64,000 bases of DNA from Narthecium ossifragum (GCA_963920575.1 OY986971.1:19520492-19584491); one strand, 5' to 3'. Numbered from the stretch's first letter, positions 31,869 to 44,882 are shown. Notes: a model not told the origin generated them from the letters alone. Translations and numbers: made by a program.

Positions 31869-34239
31869 TGTCGCTCCCCAACCCGCGAAAGCCTAACCGG
31901 GCCGGGCGACGCGAACCGGAACCTAACGAAACGCGAAAAAAGCTGGCGAGGGTTCCCTCTAACTTGCTGGTCTCCCTAACAATTCATCAAACACCCCCAA
32001 TTAAAAAACAATAACTTAATGAAACCTCGAACCACAGATTTACAAACCCAAAAAGATTTAATATACATATCCTCGGTGAGGGGAAGATTCAAATACAACA
32101 TTACTCCCGTAGGAGACTAACTAACATAAGGTATAAAAGCAGTAAAGATCGCCACCTCTCAAAGTCCACCACGCGCCGCCGCACCGCCGACCAACTGCCC
32201 GGTAGGGGCCACAGAAGAAGAACTGACGCCTGCACCTGCAAAACGCAGCCCGGGTAGGAGTGAGCACTAAGCTTAGTAGGGTTCTACACTACGACACACA
32301 TAAGGAAGAGGGAAACGCAACAGTGTCGCCCTCAAGTAAGACCTGGGTGTATACATGGGTCCCATAACCCCACCGCGTGTCCCTGAGGCTCAAGAGGAGA
32401 ACTCAATAAGCAAGAACAAACACTGCTGACTCACATGCAGGAACCCGACACTGCTGGCGGGAAAAGGCACCGCTGAGGAGACAACTCCTCCACTCAAGAG
32501 TCGACACAGTAGAACACCGGCTACACCTTAGCATCCGCCTCGAGACCGACACGACCTCTACAATCATCAAGCAACAAGTGTACCAGTCATCTAAGCCTAT
32601 CATCGAATCGACTGGACACCACCATTCGAACCGGGTCCAAACTACCTAACCCTGGTCCTAGGGCTAAGTCCGAGCTTCCAGCCTCGAGACGGCGACCCAC
32701 AGATCACCCACGCCCTAACCATGCAACTAATGCACAAATGAACAATGCATGCTATGAACAAATACAAACAGGAGATATGCATGCAACAGTATGATAAGGC
32801 ATCATATAAGTCAACCGGATCCCTGCAGCGGTACTAGCAACCGCTGCCAGCCGATCCGCAGCGGGTCCCGGCATTACGACGGTACCACGACCGTCAACCG
32901 CGGACTCCAGCAACAGGAAGCAACCCCGAAAACCTCTCGTGAACAGTAAACATATAATATTATAATCTGAACATATAATATTATATTCAAAACACCAAAA
33001 CCTCTAGATAGGGGCTAATTGATCCCGTCGATCCGACGTCCAAACGACGTCAGATTCAAGATCCAACTTAGCCATCAGTAGATCAACATGATGGGATCAA
33101 CATATCCAAAATCCATAATCATCCAACGGTTGGATTAACAGGAAAACACAAATCAAAACCGTTAATTAAACTAACTTACCAATTACTTGCTACAACACAG
33201 CCCTCTAGTACTAATTTCATGACCAATCGAAGGAAAATCGGAAAATTATGAAATTAGTTCGGTTTGAGAGTTGATTCAAAGATCTACAACTGTTGTGTTC
33301 ATCACAACCCAAGATCATGCTCGTACTGGCCGAAAAACTCACCGCAAGCCGCCTGTTCTTCAAGAACAGCAGAAACCAGAAAATCCGAGATTAATCATGC
33401 ATAAATCCTACTAAAATCTCAACCAAAGTTCGTGAAACTTATAACAGAAATTATACTAAGTAAGAGAAAGCTAACAACACCAAGATCAACCGGCTAGATC
33501 TTGAGAAAACCCGAAAACAACATCAGTAGGTAGAAACCTACTGGAAACACACTCCTCGGTTGATTCCCTGTGAACTGGTCACCAACAAGGTTCCAAACGA
33601 CTTCAGAGATCTTCCTCACGCCGTCCCGGTTCTAACAAGCCTTGGAACACCCAAAACGGTAGGCGGAGGAGGGAGAACGGTGAAGAAGAAGGAGCTGTCG
33701 GAAAATAGGGGAAGAAAACAGAGCCACGGGAGAAGGAAGAAGAAGGAAGAAGAAAGGAGAAGAAGGAGGAGGAGAAGAGAAAGAAAAGGAGGGAAAAGGG
33801 GAAGGGAAAGCCGGGGGAAGGGGGAAAAGGGGAAGGAGGGGAAGGAAAGTCCTCCCCTTCTGATAGGAGAGAGCGACGGCCAACGGCGGCCGTCCTCTCG
33901 AAGCAGAAAACCCATCAACGCAAGTCCGATCGATCGCTCCAAGGAGCGATCGATCGCTCACGGGCCGCCAGTAGCCCAAAAACGGGCTTCTGCGCGCCCG
34001 AGCCGGGATCTTCCGATCCCGGGTCCACCTAACCATTCTAATCAAGCACTAACACAAACAAGATCAGTGTGTGCACACGCGGGTGTGAAACAAACTAACA
34101 AAGTGCAATTTACCATATTGCCCTTGTGGTCCAAGAAACAATGCGATCCACCGGATCGTGCGCTCGACGCTAAACAATCAAACGAGCCACGGGTTTGACC
34201 CAGTCAGTCGACCCAGGAGTAGAGGGACGGGCCCTTACA
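31869..34239 (-). mobile_element. Solo LTR of a long-LTR retroelement family
   Basis: 2371 bp, TSD AAAAA at 31864-31868 and 34240-34244, TG...CA ends (minus: TGTAAGGGCCCGTCC ... GGGGAGCGACA). It has no internal region. On the minus strand it shares with 36467-50971 an early block (GATCGCATTG ... CACAAGGG ... TGGTAAATTGC ... GTTTCACACC), a pyrimidine-rich leader (33660-33860), and late in the LTR a CTCACTCCTACCCGGG..TGCGTTTTGCAGGTGCAGG block. This copy defines the true LTR ends of the family. Confidence 0.88.
33923..33959 (-). repeat. Paired GATCGATCGC palindromes in the solo LTR
   Basis: GTCCGATCGATCGCTCC is followed by GGAGCGATCGATCGCTC; GAGCGATCGATCGCTC is a perfect 16-bp dyad. It is a short relative of the longer arrays elsewhere. 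Confidence 0.8.
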
Positions 34240-34267
34240 AAAAATATGACATTTTGCATTCACATCA

Positions 34268-36466
34268 CCAGCCACTGTAAGGAATATGCCTGACCCACAA
34301 CCATCACACCCTGCCCCAAATAAATCCAAATTATCCCAAAAAACACTGAAACTTTCGGCATGACCCTTGGGCACGAGTACGTGAAATCACAATTTACAAC
34401 CCGCCAGTCACTAATAATACATGATTGGACATAAAATCCATAATTTAACACATCCTATTACAATCCAACATAATTTACCACATTTATAAATATCTTGGGG
34501 ACACTTTTTCCCCATAACATTCATTCACATTTTCCATATACACAAGTGTAATCTTAAATTTACAACATTCCAACCACAAATCTGGAATATACAATTGGTA
34601 TTTCAACAAAAAATAGAGCGTCATTTCACATTAATTGAGAGTTTAAGTAAATAGTACAACCCTCATCTCTCCACCTACTTCAAAACTAGCTCTCAATCAA
34701 TAAGCACAAAATGATGCCTCGCCACTGCTGACCATCTCCCTAGGGTGTACTTGTTGGTTGTGGGTGCTGTAGGCCCAGGCTACGGGTCAGATGGGTTGCA
34801 GGCTCATGCAGCATCTTCCTGTGATTCGCCCCTGTTCGCTGGGCTGGGTGCCCAAGGCAGGGTGTTGGTTCCTAACGGCCCCGCCTGCGGCGCCCATGTG
34901 GCGCAGACCCTCATGTCCACCCGCCCCTTAGTGCGGGGTTCTGCGTTGCTATGTGGTGCCACGGTCAATCTATGGGGGTTGACCGCGGCTCCATGGTAAA
35001 GGCAATATAGGCGCTCCTACTATCACTCCTGAATTTTTGTAGGAGTGGTTAGCTCGTGGATCCTGAACTGACAGTACTGGCCTCGAGCCTACCTCATGGA
35101 CACAAAATCCAAGAACATGTGCTCGATAGCTCAGTAGGAGTCACCTGACGACAATTTAGGACACTGGTGTACACCAAACCTATCATAGTATACTGACCCT
35201 AGTATGGTCTGGCTAGTCTGGGTAAGTTTTACATGCACAGACGTCTCGTCCGATCATCAATGGTCGCCCAGACCCCTCTATACTCTATACTGGCCTCAAT
35301 ATACTAGTATAGGTATAACATCCTCAATAATAAATTCTCAAGTCAAGACAAAGTCCTCGATCGACACACGGAGATAAAAAACCATCCATCAAGTCATCGA
35401 CACAGCTCCTAGACTCTGACTAGTCTAGCTGCAAGACCTGATTAGACCCAACCACAATCTTTGTCCTAAGGCAAACCTGAGATTCCTAACATGTATGCAA
35501 AAGCCACACAACATCATAATATAATAATACAATTAAACAAAAATTCTCAAAATATCACCGACAATGCATTGGTAACATCTCATAACATAACATGGCAATA
35601 ATGCATAATAGGGCTCAACCAACCCATCATGCCATAAGCATAAATGGGTATGTCACAAAAGAATCACATGCATGCTATATATCACCAGCAACATAAAATA
35701 TGTATCATCACATGAAACATAACATATAGCAGACATGGCATAACATTCACACATCCCTAGTATGAGGTTACTCCTACCTCAAAAGGCGACTGACGTGAAG
35801 TCTCTAAGTTCCGGGGTCTACACGCTCGGAACTTTGACAGCCGCTCACATGATCGCCTAAAATACAAGAACAAGGAAAGCGGTCAGGTAGAGCTCCAAAT
35901 GCAATTGAAACTACTAGAAATAGGTAGAGCTCGGAAAAACGATCGAAATGACGTGAAAATCAATGAAATCGAGCGTCGAGAGCTCAAACTCTAGGCATCC
36001 GTAGGCTCTGGTGCACCGCGTGCACAGGGCACTGACCAGTGCACCAAGGCAAATGCTGTGCGCGCTAACGTGCACCTCACATTGAGGTCCGTTGGATCTC
36101 CATTAGAAAGGGGCTAAAGCACTAAGAAAACCACCATAGGAGAAGAGGAACTTGTGTGTTGTCCCTAGCACAAGAGTCCCAAGAAGGTCGGCGGCTACGG
36201 CCAGAGAATGGCTGCTCGGATCCTCGCCCGGATCCATGGTCGGGTAGAGCAACAAGGGTTTTTCGACATAGAAAACACCAGGGACATGGTGAGGACATCA
36301 TCGTGGTTCACCGCTAGTCCTGTCAAAGCTACAGTCGACAGGAAGAGGAACGCGTCGACTCTGACGTCATCTTCGGCGACCCATCGCCGGGAAAACCCAA
36401 AAACACGAAAACCAAGCTAAAAAACCGGGAAACTCAACAAAAAGCATGGAATTGAAAGGGGAAGAC
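34268..36466. other. Unassigned repeat DNA, LTR-like in reverse orientation
   Basis: No ORF with a recognisable domain. The sequence looks like a retroelement LTR read backwards: it begins near TGTAAGGAATATGCC (34276), has a purine-rich segment toward 36400, and continues after the 36467-50971 insertion into 50972-51460. The possible TSD is ambiguous, so family and borders are not settled. Confidence 0.4.
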
Positions 36467-36645
36467 TGTGAGGACACGTACCTACAACCCGGTCAAATCG
36501 CGTTAGGTCGAGGGTATGGTTTTATGGTTTGGCTCGGTTGGCCTTGCCTTGCGATCGGTTGATCGCATTGCTATTTTGGGCCACAAGGGGGAAATTTGGT
36601 AAATTGCGCATTGGCGGTCGGTTTCACACCTCACGTAGTGCAGAC

Positions 36646-38067
36646 TGATGAGTCACTAAATGTTCATGATTAAACCCCTTAACTTAGCTTTGTTAGGCCT
36701 AGAGTGTTTGTATTTGATAGTTTGTTAGTTGATTTCAGGTTTGATCATGCTTTGAGGAGAAATGCAAGAAATTCGATTAATATGCTGAAATACACTGCTC
36801 TGTCGACTGTTAGCAAAATATTCACCAGAAATTATACTTATCTCCAAATATTCTGAAATTTGAATGACAACTAGTAGACATCAAGAAGTACAACTTTCAA
36901 GTTGAACACTTTCAGAGATTCTAGATGGATTGATAGCAGTTTGGGAAAAGAAGAAGATAATTAGCTGCTGAAAGACTGGTCCGTCAACGCGTGGGAGAAT
37001 ATTTGGCAAAGTCCAAATATTGCAAACTCTTCGGGAGAGGACAGAGGACTTCCAGATCTACATCGTTTGTGTTGGACTCATTCTCAAATTCCGAACCGGT
37101 TGAGCCCAGTCACGATTGGAAGAAGCTGTCAGGGTTGGACCACGAATTCCGAGTTGTACTTGAGGTCTAACTTAACCCTAAAACCCTAATCCGGGAATTA
37201 AGATATAAAAAGGGTTTTGTGGCTGGAAAACAGGAGGCCCCCATAGAGAGAAAGAGAGGAATGCAGATTGCTGAAGAGGACGGAGAGGCGGTGTAGATCT
37301 GAAGCTTTCTTCATCGAATACATGGCCTTCATCCCAAAGATGAGTGGCTAATCTTCTAGATCTAGGGATCTCATGAAACTCTAGTATAACTTTCTGTATT
37401 TTCTAGTTGATTCTTGTACTTCTTTCTCATAGACATGATCTTATGAATTTGAATTTATTGATAATAGAGTTGATGGAAGTATTTCCCTTGACGTATTTTG
37501 TGTCCTACCTGATTGCTGTGCTTGATGGTAGAGTTCCATAATATGGTTTTCATGTGATTTTTGACACGCTTTTGAGATAATCTATGCTAAGTAAAGATAG
37601 ATTGTACTCAGGTTAAGTCCGAAGACAATCTATGCTACACGAAGATAGGTTATGCCTTAGGTAGTCATCAACTTTCTTTTAGGGTTTCATGTGAGCTTAA
37701 GAAGCCATGATTCCATAATGTCTAGAGAAGAAGCAAGATGATAATTAGAGAATACAGGAAGTAAAGCTAGAGTGGATTGAGGGATCCCTAGGTTGTTTTT
37801 CTCATTGATCTATTTCAACCTCTTTAATTGCTTTCTTAATTAGTTTTAATTAATTAGTTTCCAAAATCCAAATCAACCCTTCATTGCTTTAGGATTAGAG
37901 TTTTGAGATTCAATTTCACCTTCGTTATTCAAGTCAAAGCTTTCCCTGAGGATCGACCCCATATTTCATCATTGTACTATCGTTTGAATTTAATATTGAA
38001 ATAAGGGTTTATAAATTTCTAAATTGCGTTTTGCGTACGATTTAACGACACCGTTCGTGAGCGATCA
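36646..38067 (+). repeat. Athila #2 5' LTR
   Basis: 1422 bp, ends TGATGAGTCAC and GAGCGATCA; pair of 47196-48629. A TATAAAAAGGG box lies near 37203-37213. No dyad array was seen in this LTR. Confidence 0.93.
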
Positions 38068-38072
38068 ATTTT

Positions 38073-38090
38073 TGACGCCGTTGCCGGGGA
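38073..38090 (+). other. Primer-binding site of Athila #2
   Basis: TGACGCCGTTGCCGGGGA, tRNA-Asp PBS with one change at base 3, five bases after the LTR end. Confidence 0.9.
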
Positions 38091-38260
38091 ATCTTTTGAT
38101 TTACAACGGAGTATCGATTTAATTTTCTTTTAACTCTTTCTCTGAGCGTAGTTTGATTTTTATTTTTATTTACGTTATTTTACATTTTTTTTAGGTTTTT
38201 TCTGATAATTTTCTGGAATTTTTGCAGCGCTGGAACGATTCTACGTTGAAGATGATTGAG

Positions 38261-38463
38261 GGTCGACCGCGACATCGACCGCCGGATCGACCGTCGCCCT
38301 CCACGGTAGCCACGGTCGACCGCGACATCGACCGTGGTTCTCTGTCACAAAAACAGCCTCCCACGGTCGACACGAGGATCGACCGTCGCGTCTTCAAATA
38401 AGGTTGCATAGTTCCACGGTCGACCGCGAGCAAGCCACGGTCGACCGCGAGATCGACCATGAG
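38261..38463 (+). repeat. Dyad array in the Athila #2 leader
   Basis: GGTCGACCGCGACATCGACC-type units; the linker CTCTGTCACAAAAACAGCC leads into CCCACGGTCGACACGAGGAT. It lies between PBS and gag ATG, downstream of the LTR promoter, so it would be transcribed. Confidence 0.9.
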
Positions 38464-38579
38464 CGTAGTCAGGTTAGTTTTATTGTTTTAAATTTCTTTC
38501 CTTTCAATCTTTGTTTTCCGAATTTTCTCCTCTCCTCCGAATATTTTGTTTTCTTTTTCTCTTTTTGGTGTGACTTTGC

Positions 38580-41500
38580 ATGCAAGGTAGACGATCCCTA
38601 AATAATCCGTTGGAACCTTTGGATCTAGAAATAGAGACCACACTTCGAGCAGCTAGAACCTTAGCACAAAAGTCTCTAAGTAACTACCAGGAAGCCATAA
38701 GCAATTTGCAATCCTTAATGGCTGAACACGAGGAATATGTCATTAACCCTAATGATAACATGGGTAGGGGTGGAAATGATAACAATAATAGAGAAGTCCC
38801 TATTAGGAATCACTTCTTACCTGGACCTTATACCTATGCTTCTTGTATCAACCCACCTACCATCAATGCTACCCATTATGAGATTAAGCCTAACTGGATT
38901 ACAACCTTACCTTCTTTCTATGGGCGTGAGAATGAGGACCCTTATGGGCACATTGCTAGCTTCCTTGAAATCCTATCCATGTTCAAACTTCAGCATTTTA
39001 ATGATGATGCCTTTCGACTCAAACTCTTCCCTTTTTCTTTGAAAGACAAGGCTAAACATTGGTTCCAAACCTTAGCTCCAAATTCGATTTCAACATGGAA
39101 CCAACTTCAGGATGCCTTCCTTAAGAAATATTTCCCGATCATTAAAATTCAAAATTATCGACCCATGATTATCTCTTTCAAGCAAAATGAAGATGAGATG
39201 TTTCATGAAGCTTGGGAAAGATTTAAGGATCTTCTTAGATTGTGTCCGCATCATGAGGTACCAGAGTGGCAGTTAGCCCATTCATTTTATAATGGTCTTA
39301 ATGATAGTTATAGAACAATGGTCGAAGCTTGCTGCGGGGGTGTTGTTCTTAGTAAGCAATGGACCGCCCTTTGGGAAATGTATGATAATCTTGCTGAAAA
39401 TTCACAACACAATGCCTCAATCTCTAGGAGTCGGTCTACCACTGTTCGTAATTCTCGAGGAATTCATGAAATTTCTGAAGTCCAAAGTCTCTCCGCAAAA
39501 GTAACCCTCCTAACTAAAGACTTAAACCAGTTAAAAACAGGCCAATCTTTTGCTCAACAATTGCCTAATACTTCTCGTGAAATCTGTGCCCTTTGCCTTA
39601 ATTCTGATCACCATATTACCGATTGTCATCTGGCCCCCAATTTCCCTGACTTTGTTCAGGAACAAGTTAATGCAACTTATGGTTTCTCCAAGCCCCAGAA
39701 CAATCCTTATTCTAATACCTATAATCCAGGTTGGAGAAATCACCCTAATTTTAGTTGGAAGCCGCAACAATCAAGTAACTCTCAAGGGCAAAACAATACA
39801 TCCACTACTTCCACTTTCAAGTACCCATCTAAACCCTCGGCAAATCCAAACCCTGGTTACCCTCCAAATTATCTGCAGAACACACCTCAACCTTCTCCTG
39901 CTGAACCATCTAATGAACCCACTTTGAGTTCCATACTTGCGGTCATAAATGAAAATTTTAGTGGAATGAGAAGTGATCTTAAAAGTGATATCTCTAAAAT
40001 TCAGAATAATGTGTCTAGAATAGACAACCAATGTAATTCTAATACCCAGTCCATTGCTAAACTTGAGAATTCATTGGGCCAACTTTCTAACACCTTGTCC
40101 AAAAGGGAGGAAGGTTATTTGCCAAGTCAATCGATCACAAACCCCAGAGGCCAGCACTATGTAGAAAGCCAAAACTTCGAGAGTGCCAAAGCAGTTGTGA
40201 CCCTTAGAAGTGGAAAAACAGTAGATAACCAAATAGGGGAACCTGTCAATCTGGATGATCAAACACCCGATCCGACAACCAAGCGTCCAGCCCAAGATAA
40301 TTCTCATTTTTCTTCTAATATTGACACATCTGATTCTAGAGAGCCTAATCCAGATAAATATATCCCTAAAGTCCCCTTTCCAGCAGCTCTCAAGGACCCT
40401 TCTTCAACCATAAAAGCCCGAAAAACTGCCGAAGAGATCCTTGAAACTTTTAAGCAAGTCAACATCAACATTCCTTTGCTTGATGCCATTAGACAGATTC
40501 CTTCTTATGCCAAATTTCTTAAGGATATGTGCACCCATAAACGCCAGGCTAAATCCAAAGTGTCTAAAAAGATCTTCCTCACTGAACAGGTTAGTTCTAT
40601 CTTAAAACATGATACACCTCCCAAACTAAAAGATCCTGGTACCCCTACAATACCTTGTTATATAGGAGACTACCATATTGATGGTGCTCTTCTTGATTTA
40701 GGTGCCAGTGTGAACCTTATGCCATATTACCTTTATAAAGAGTTTGGGATGGGAGAACTTAAACAGACGCCTGTGATTTTGCAATTAGCTGATAGGTCAA
40801 TTAAGACACCTAGAGGTATTTTAGAAGATGTTTTAGTCAAAGTGGATAATTTCTTCTTTCCTGTGGACTTTGTTGTCTTAGACATGGAACCTGCTATCCA
40901 CTGCAAAAAGACTGTACCTATTATTCTAGGACGTCCCTTTTTGGCCACAGCTAATGCGTGCATAAATTGTAGAACTGGGGTGATGGATGTTTCCTTTGGA
41001 CATATGCATGTTAAATTGAATATTTTTAAAATTGCATGCTTGCCTGAGCTTGAAGATGATGAATGCTTTAATGTTAACATTTTGACTGAATGTATTGAGG
41101 ATAGATCACATGCCATGATTTTTGATAAATTATCTGGTGGTTTGCATGATTATGTCTCTGACAGTGATGATGATGTTAATTTAGAAATTGCACAATCGAA
41201 AGATGACATCACAACAAACATTACAGATACACCGATCGATAGGTTAGATGACCGATCAATCGACCTGGACACAACGAAGCTTGAAACTGTCTCTTGGATG
41301 ATTGAACCTCTTCCATCTCTCTCATCAACTCCTGCGCCGACCTCATTGGAGTCACCACCTGAACTTGAACTTAAACCACTACCTAAAACTCTAAAATATG
41401 CGTTCCTTGGACTAAACTCTACTCTTCCCATTATCATTTCGTCATCCTTGTCTTCTGATCAGGAGAGTCAACTTATTAATGTTCTTAAGGATCATAAGAA

Positions 41501-44273
41501 AGCAATAGGTTGGACCGTCGCTGATTTGAAAGGTATTGATCCCTCGATTTGTATGCATAAAATTCACTTAGAGGATGAGTCTAAAACTGTTAGGGAAATG
41601 CAACGCCGTCTGAATCCGAATATGAAGGAGGTAGTGAAGAAAGAAGTGGTGAAACTTTTAGATGCCGGTATTATTTATCCAATTTCTGATAGCCGGTGGG
41701 TTAGCCCTACACAGGTAGTACCTAAGAAATCTGGTCTAACCGTAGTAGAAAATGATAAAGGAGAGCAAATCCCGATGAGCCAAACTACAGGATGGCGTGT
41801 TTGTATTGACTATCGGAAACTTAATACTCTAATTAGAAAAGATCACTTCCCTCTTCCTTTCATTGATCAAATCTTAGAAAGACTTTCCAGCCAGAGCTAT
41901 TATTGTTTTCTAGATGGATATTCAGGGTATAACCAAGTGGCAGTTGATCCTCAAGATCAGGAGAAGACTACTTTTACTTGTTGTTTCGGTACTTTTGCTT
42001 ATCGTAGGATGCCTTTTGGTCTTTGTAATGCACCGGCGACATTCCAAAGGTGTATGATGGCCATCTTCTCTGACATGATTGATAAATTTCTTGAAGTCTT
42101 TATGGATGATTTTTCAGTGTTTGGAAATTCTTTTGAATCTTGTCTAGACAATCTCTCCAAAGTTCTTGATCGATGCATTGAAACCAATCTTGTCCTTAGT
42201 TGGGAAAAGAGTCACTTCATGGTTCAAGAAGGAATCATGTTAGGGCACATTGTGTCAAAACGTGGTATAGAGGTCGATAGGGCTAAAATTGAGTTAATTT
42301 CTAAATTACCCCCACCGACTTCTGTGCGTCAAATTCACTCTTTTCTGGGTCATGCTGGATTTTACCGCCGCTTCATCAAAGATTTTTCAAAAATTTCTCG
42401 ACCCTTATGTGAATTACTAGCAAAGGATGTCCCTTTTGTCTTCAATGATGCGTGTTTGACTGCTTTCAAGACTATTCGTGATTTATTGTCTACCGCACCT
42501 ATCGTTCACTCACCTGATTATTCCCTACCGTTTAAACTAATGTGCGATGCCTCTGATTCTGCCATAGGAGCTGTGTTAGGACAGTGAATAAATAAAATGT
42601 CGCATGTGATCTATTATGCTAGCAAGACCCTCTCTGAATCTCAATTAAATTATACGACTACTGAGAAGGAATTGTTAGCACTAATTTTTGCATTGGAAAA
42701 GTTCCGTTCCTATCTCCTAGGTTCCAAAATCATTATCTATACTGATCATGCCGCTCTGCGATATCTTTTAGCCAAAAAGGATGCCAAACCTAGACTGATT
42801 CGTTGAATCTTGCTTTTGCAAGAATTTGATCTAGAAATTAGGGATAAGAAGGGTTCAGAAAATGTAGTTGCGGATCACTTGTCCCGCATTCCTTTGGAAC
42901 ACATTCTTGATAGCACTCCTGTTAATACCTCCTTTCCAGACGAGCATCTCTTTCAGGTGACTCGTTTTTCACAGCCGTGGTATGCCCATATAGTTAATTT
43001 TCTTGTTTCCGACAAGCTTCCTGATTCTTGGTCTAAAAATGCCAAAGACAGATTCTTTTCCCAGATCAAATATTATATATGGGAAGACCATGAGTTATTT
43101 AAGCACTGCTCTGATCAAGTTATCCGTAGGTGTGTGCCCGAGTCTGAAGTTCATGATATTCTCACTTTCTGTCATACTCATACATGTGGTGGTCATTTCT
43201 CAGGAAAGAACACTGCTGCAAAAGTTTTACAAAGTGGATTTTATTGGCCTACGATTTTTAAGGATGCTCAAAATTTTTGTGAATCCTGTATTAGATGTCA
43301 AAAGACTGGAAATATCTCTCGCAGGAATGAGATGCCTCAAACTCCGATCTTACTGGCCGATATTTTTGACATATGGGGCATTGATTTCATGGGCCCCTTC
43401 CCACCTTCCTTTGGTTTTCAGTATATTCTTGTAGCTGTTGACTACGTGTCTAAATGGGTAGAAGCTATAGCAACCAAGTCGAATGATCATAAAGTTGTGG
43501 TTAAATTTCTGCAAAGTAATATCTTTTCTCGATTTGGGTGCCCTCGTGCGATTATTAGTGATGGTGGTTCTCATTTCAATTATCAACATTTTGCTTCCCT
43601 TCTTAGAAAGTACTCTATTACTCATAAGGTAGCCACCCCTTATCATCCTCAGACCAGTGGTCAGGTAGAACTTTCTAATAGGGAAATAAAGCGTATTTTA
43701 GAGAAAACCGTTCGCATTGACCCCACAGATTGGGCCATAAAGCTTGACGATGCACTGTGGGCGTACAGGACTGCTTATAAAACGCCTATTGGTATGTCCC
43801 CATATCGATTAGTTTTTGGTAAGCCTTGTCATTTACCTGTTGAATTAGAGCATCGAGCTATGTGGGCCATTAAGAAGCTTAATACTGATATCAATGCCGC
43901 TACAACACATAGGAAGCTTAGTTTATGTGAACTTGAGGAAATTCGCAATGAGGCATATTTGAATTCCAAGATCTATAAAGACAAAACAAAAGCTTTTCAT
44001 GATAAACACATTTCGAGAAGGACGTTTGTTGTTGGACAGAAAGTGTGGCTTTTCAATGCCAAATTACGCCTTTTCCCTGGTAAATTACGGTCTCGATGGT
44101 CCGGGCCTTTCATCATAAATAATGTGTTCACGCATGGTGCCCTAGAAATTCGCAATCCACACACGAATGAGATTTTCACTGTTAATGGGCACAGATTAAA
44201 ACATTATGTGGAGGATATCGTTCATGGTGAGGTTATTGAGTCCGTCGAGCTGACGAATCCATGCTTTAAGTGA
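38580..44273 (+). pseudogene. gag-pol: Gag-Pol polyprotein of Athila #2 (two TGA codons)
   Basis: A single frame of 1,898 codons broken only by TGA at 42585 and 42804. Order: retrotrans_gag (~130-230: KDKAKHWFQTL, TWNQLQDAFLKKYFP, CPHH), CX2CX4HX4C knuckle (336-349, CALCLNSDHHITDC), protease (DLGAS 706-710, ILGRPFLAT ~800), RT (CIDYRKLN, DGYSGYNQV, FMDD at 1174-1177), RNase H ([30 protein letters not shown]) and integrase. The integrase has an H2C2 finger and catalytic D, D, E; numbered from 42810 these are D192, D251 and E287 with DX35E spacing. Both stops are explained by single transitions of the kind left by cytosine methylation. The first is just before the RNase H active region, so this copy makes at most Gag-PR-RT. 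Confidence 0.95.
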
Positions 44274-44300
44274 TCCTTTTATGGACGTCGAGCGAAAGAC

Positions 44301-44339
44301 ATAAAATTACGCGCTTCCTGGGAGGCAACCCAGTTTTAT
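44301..44339 (+). other. Conserved post-pol hairpin, Athila #2
   Basis: Inner stem CTGGG / CCCAG around loop AGGCAA (44318-44333), extended by an outer ATAAAA / TTTTAT pairing. The outer element has GTGGG-AGGCAA-CCCAC at the same place; the end pair changed from G-C to C-G while the loop stayed the same. Confidence 0.75.
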
Positions 44340-44450
44340 GAGTCTTCCTTCGCTTTGAAAAATTTTCTTTGATTTTTAGGATTTTTCCATGATTTTTCCA
44401 TTTTTCTTTGATTTTCTGTGATTTTATTTCGAAAATCGAATTCCTAGATC

Positions 44451-44780
44451 ACGGTCGACCGCCACATCGACCGGTGCTTCGACCGTCGTCTCTGTCCCAA
44501 AAACAGTCTCTCACGGTCGCTGCATCGATCGACCGTCGGCGCATCAATACCTATCCTATCAGTCACGGTCGACCGCCGCATCGACCGGTGCATCGACCGT
44601 CCGTCTCTGTCACGGGAACACCCTCTCAGGGTCGATGCTCGGATCGACCGTCGGAGTATGTTGGCATCTCACGGTCGATCGACCGATCGACCGTCGGCTT
44701 CCTATATCTTCTCACGGTCGACCGTCGCAATAGTAGTTCATGATCACCCTATCCCACGGTCGACCGTGGGATCGACCGCC
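44451..44780 (+). repeat. Dyad array between pol and the extra ORF of Athila #2
   Basis: At least eight units, including the perfect 18-bp palindrome CCCACGGTCGACCGTGGG (44755-44772) and linkers CTCTGTCCCAAAAACAG and CTCTGTCACGGGAACA. It is translated in no sensible frame. Confidence 0.9.
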
Positions 44781-44873
44781 AACCTTGTTTTTCTGCTCGA
44801 ATGGAACTTTATTCGGATTTAACTCCTACTCCTACTCGATTTCGTACTCTAACTCAAATTGGAGTTTATCCTC

Positions 44874-44882
44874 TATTTAAAT
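44874..44882 (+). promoter_or_regulatory. Possible TATA box before the acidic ORF of Athila #2
   Basis: TATTTAAAT, 110 bp upstream of ATG 44992 and about 95 bp downstream of the dyad array. It copies the array-TATA order seen in LTR promoters of other elements here. The role is inference. Confidence 0.35.

Larger units (their letters stand above)
21514..34267 (-). mobile_element. Athila-type element #3, truncated, with two nested insertions
   Basis: On the minus strand: 5' LTR (30163-31868 plus 34245-34267), PBS, gag, protease, RT, RNase H and the first part of integrase, ending abruptly at 21514. The integrase C-terminus, 3' UTR and 3' LTR are missing. Insertions are the palindromic LTR element (22053-25711) and a solo LTR (31869-34239). 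Many stops make it a relic. The abrupt junction with the outer element suggests a deletion or recombination. Confidence 0.9.
30163..34267 (-). mobile_element. Athila #3 5' LTR, split by a solo LTR
   Basis: 30163-31868 plus 34245-34267 form one LTR of ~1.73 kb with ends TGATG and CATCA. It shares with the Athila #1 LTR the word AGATCTAATCC followed by GGATGG, just upstream of a TATA-like GAGCTATACAGAGG (31014-31027, minus). Confidence 0.88.

Noticed and set aside
33560..34198. 212-codon Lys/Arg-rich ORF with overlapping antisense Ser/Phe-rich ORFs
   Set aside because: It lies in the purine-rich leader of a solo LTR; composition alone keeps it open.
44408..44743. Arg/Ser/Pro-rich ORFs over the dyad arrays (also 23428-23709, 24103-24526, 3294-3600, 4219-4525, 38191-38460)
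   Set aside because: These are translations of the palindromic arrays in several frames and both strands at once; the repeat explains the composition and no domain is present.
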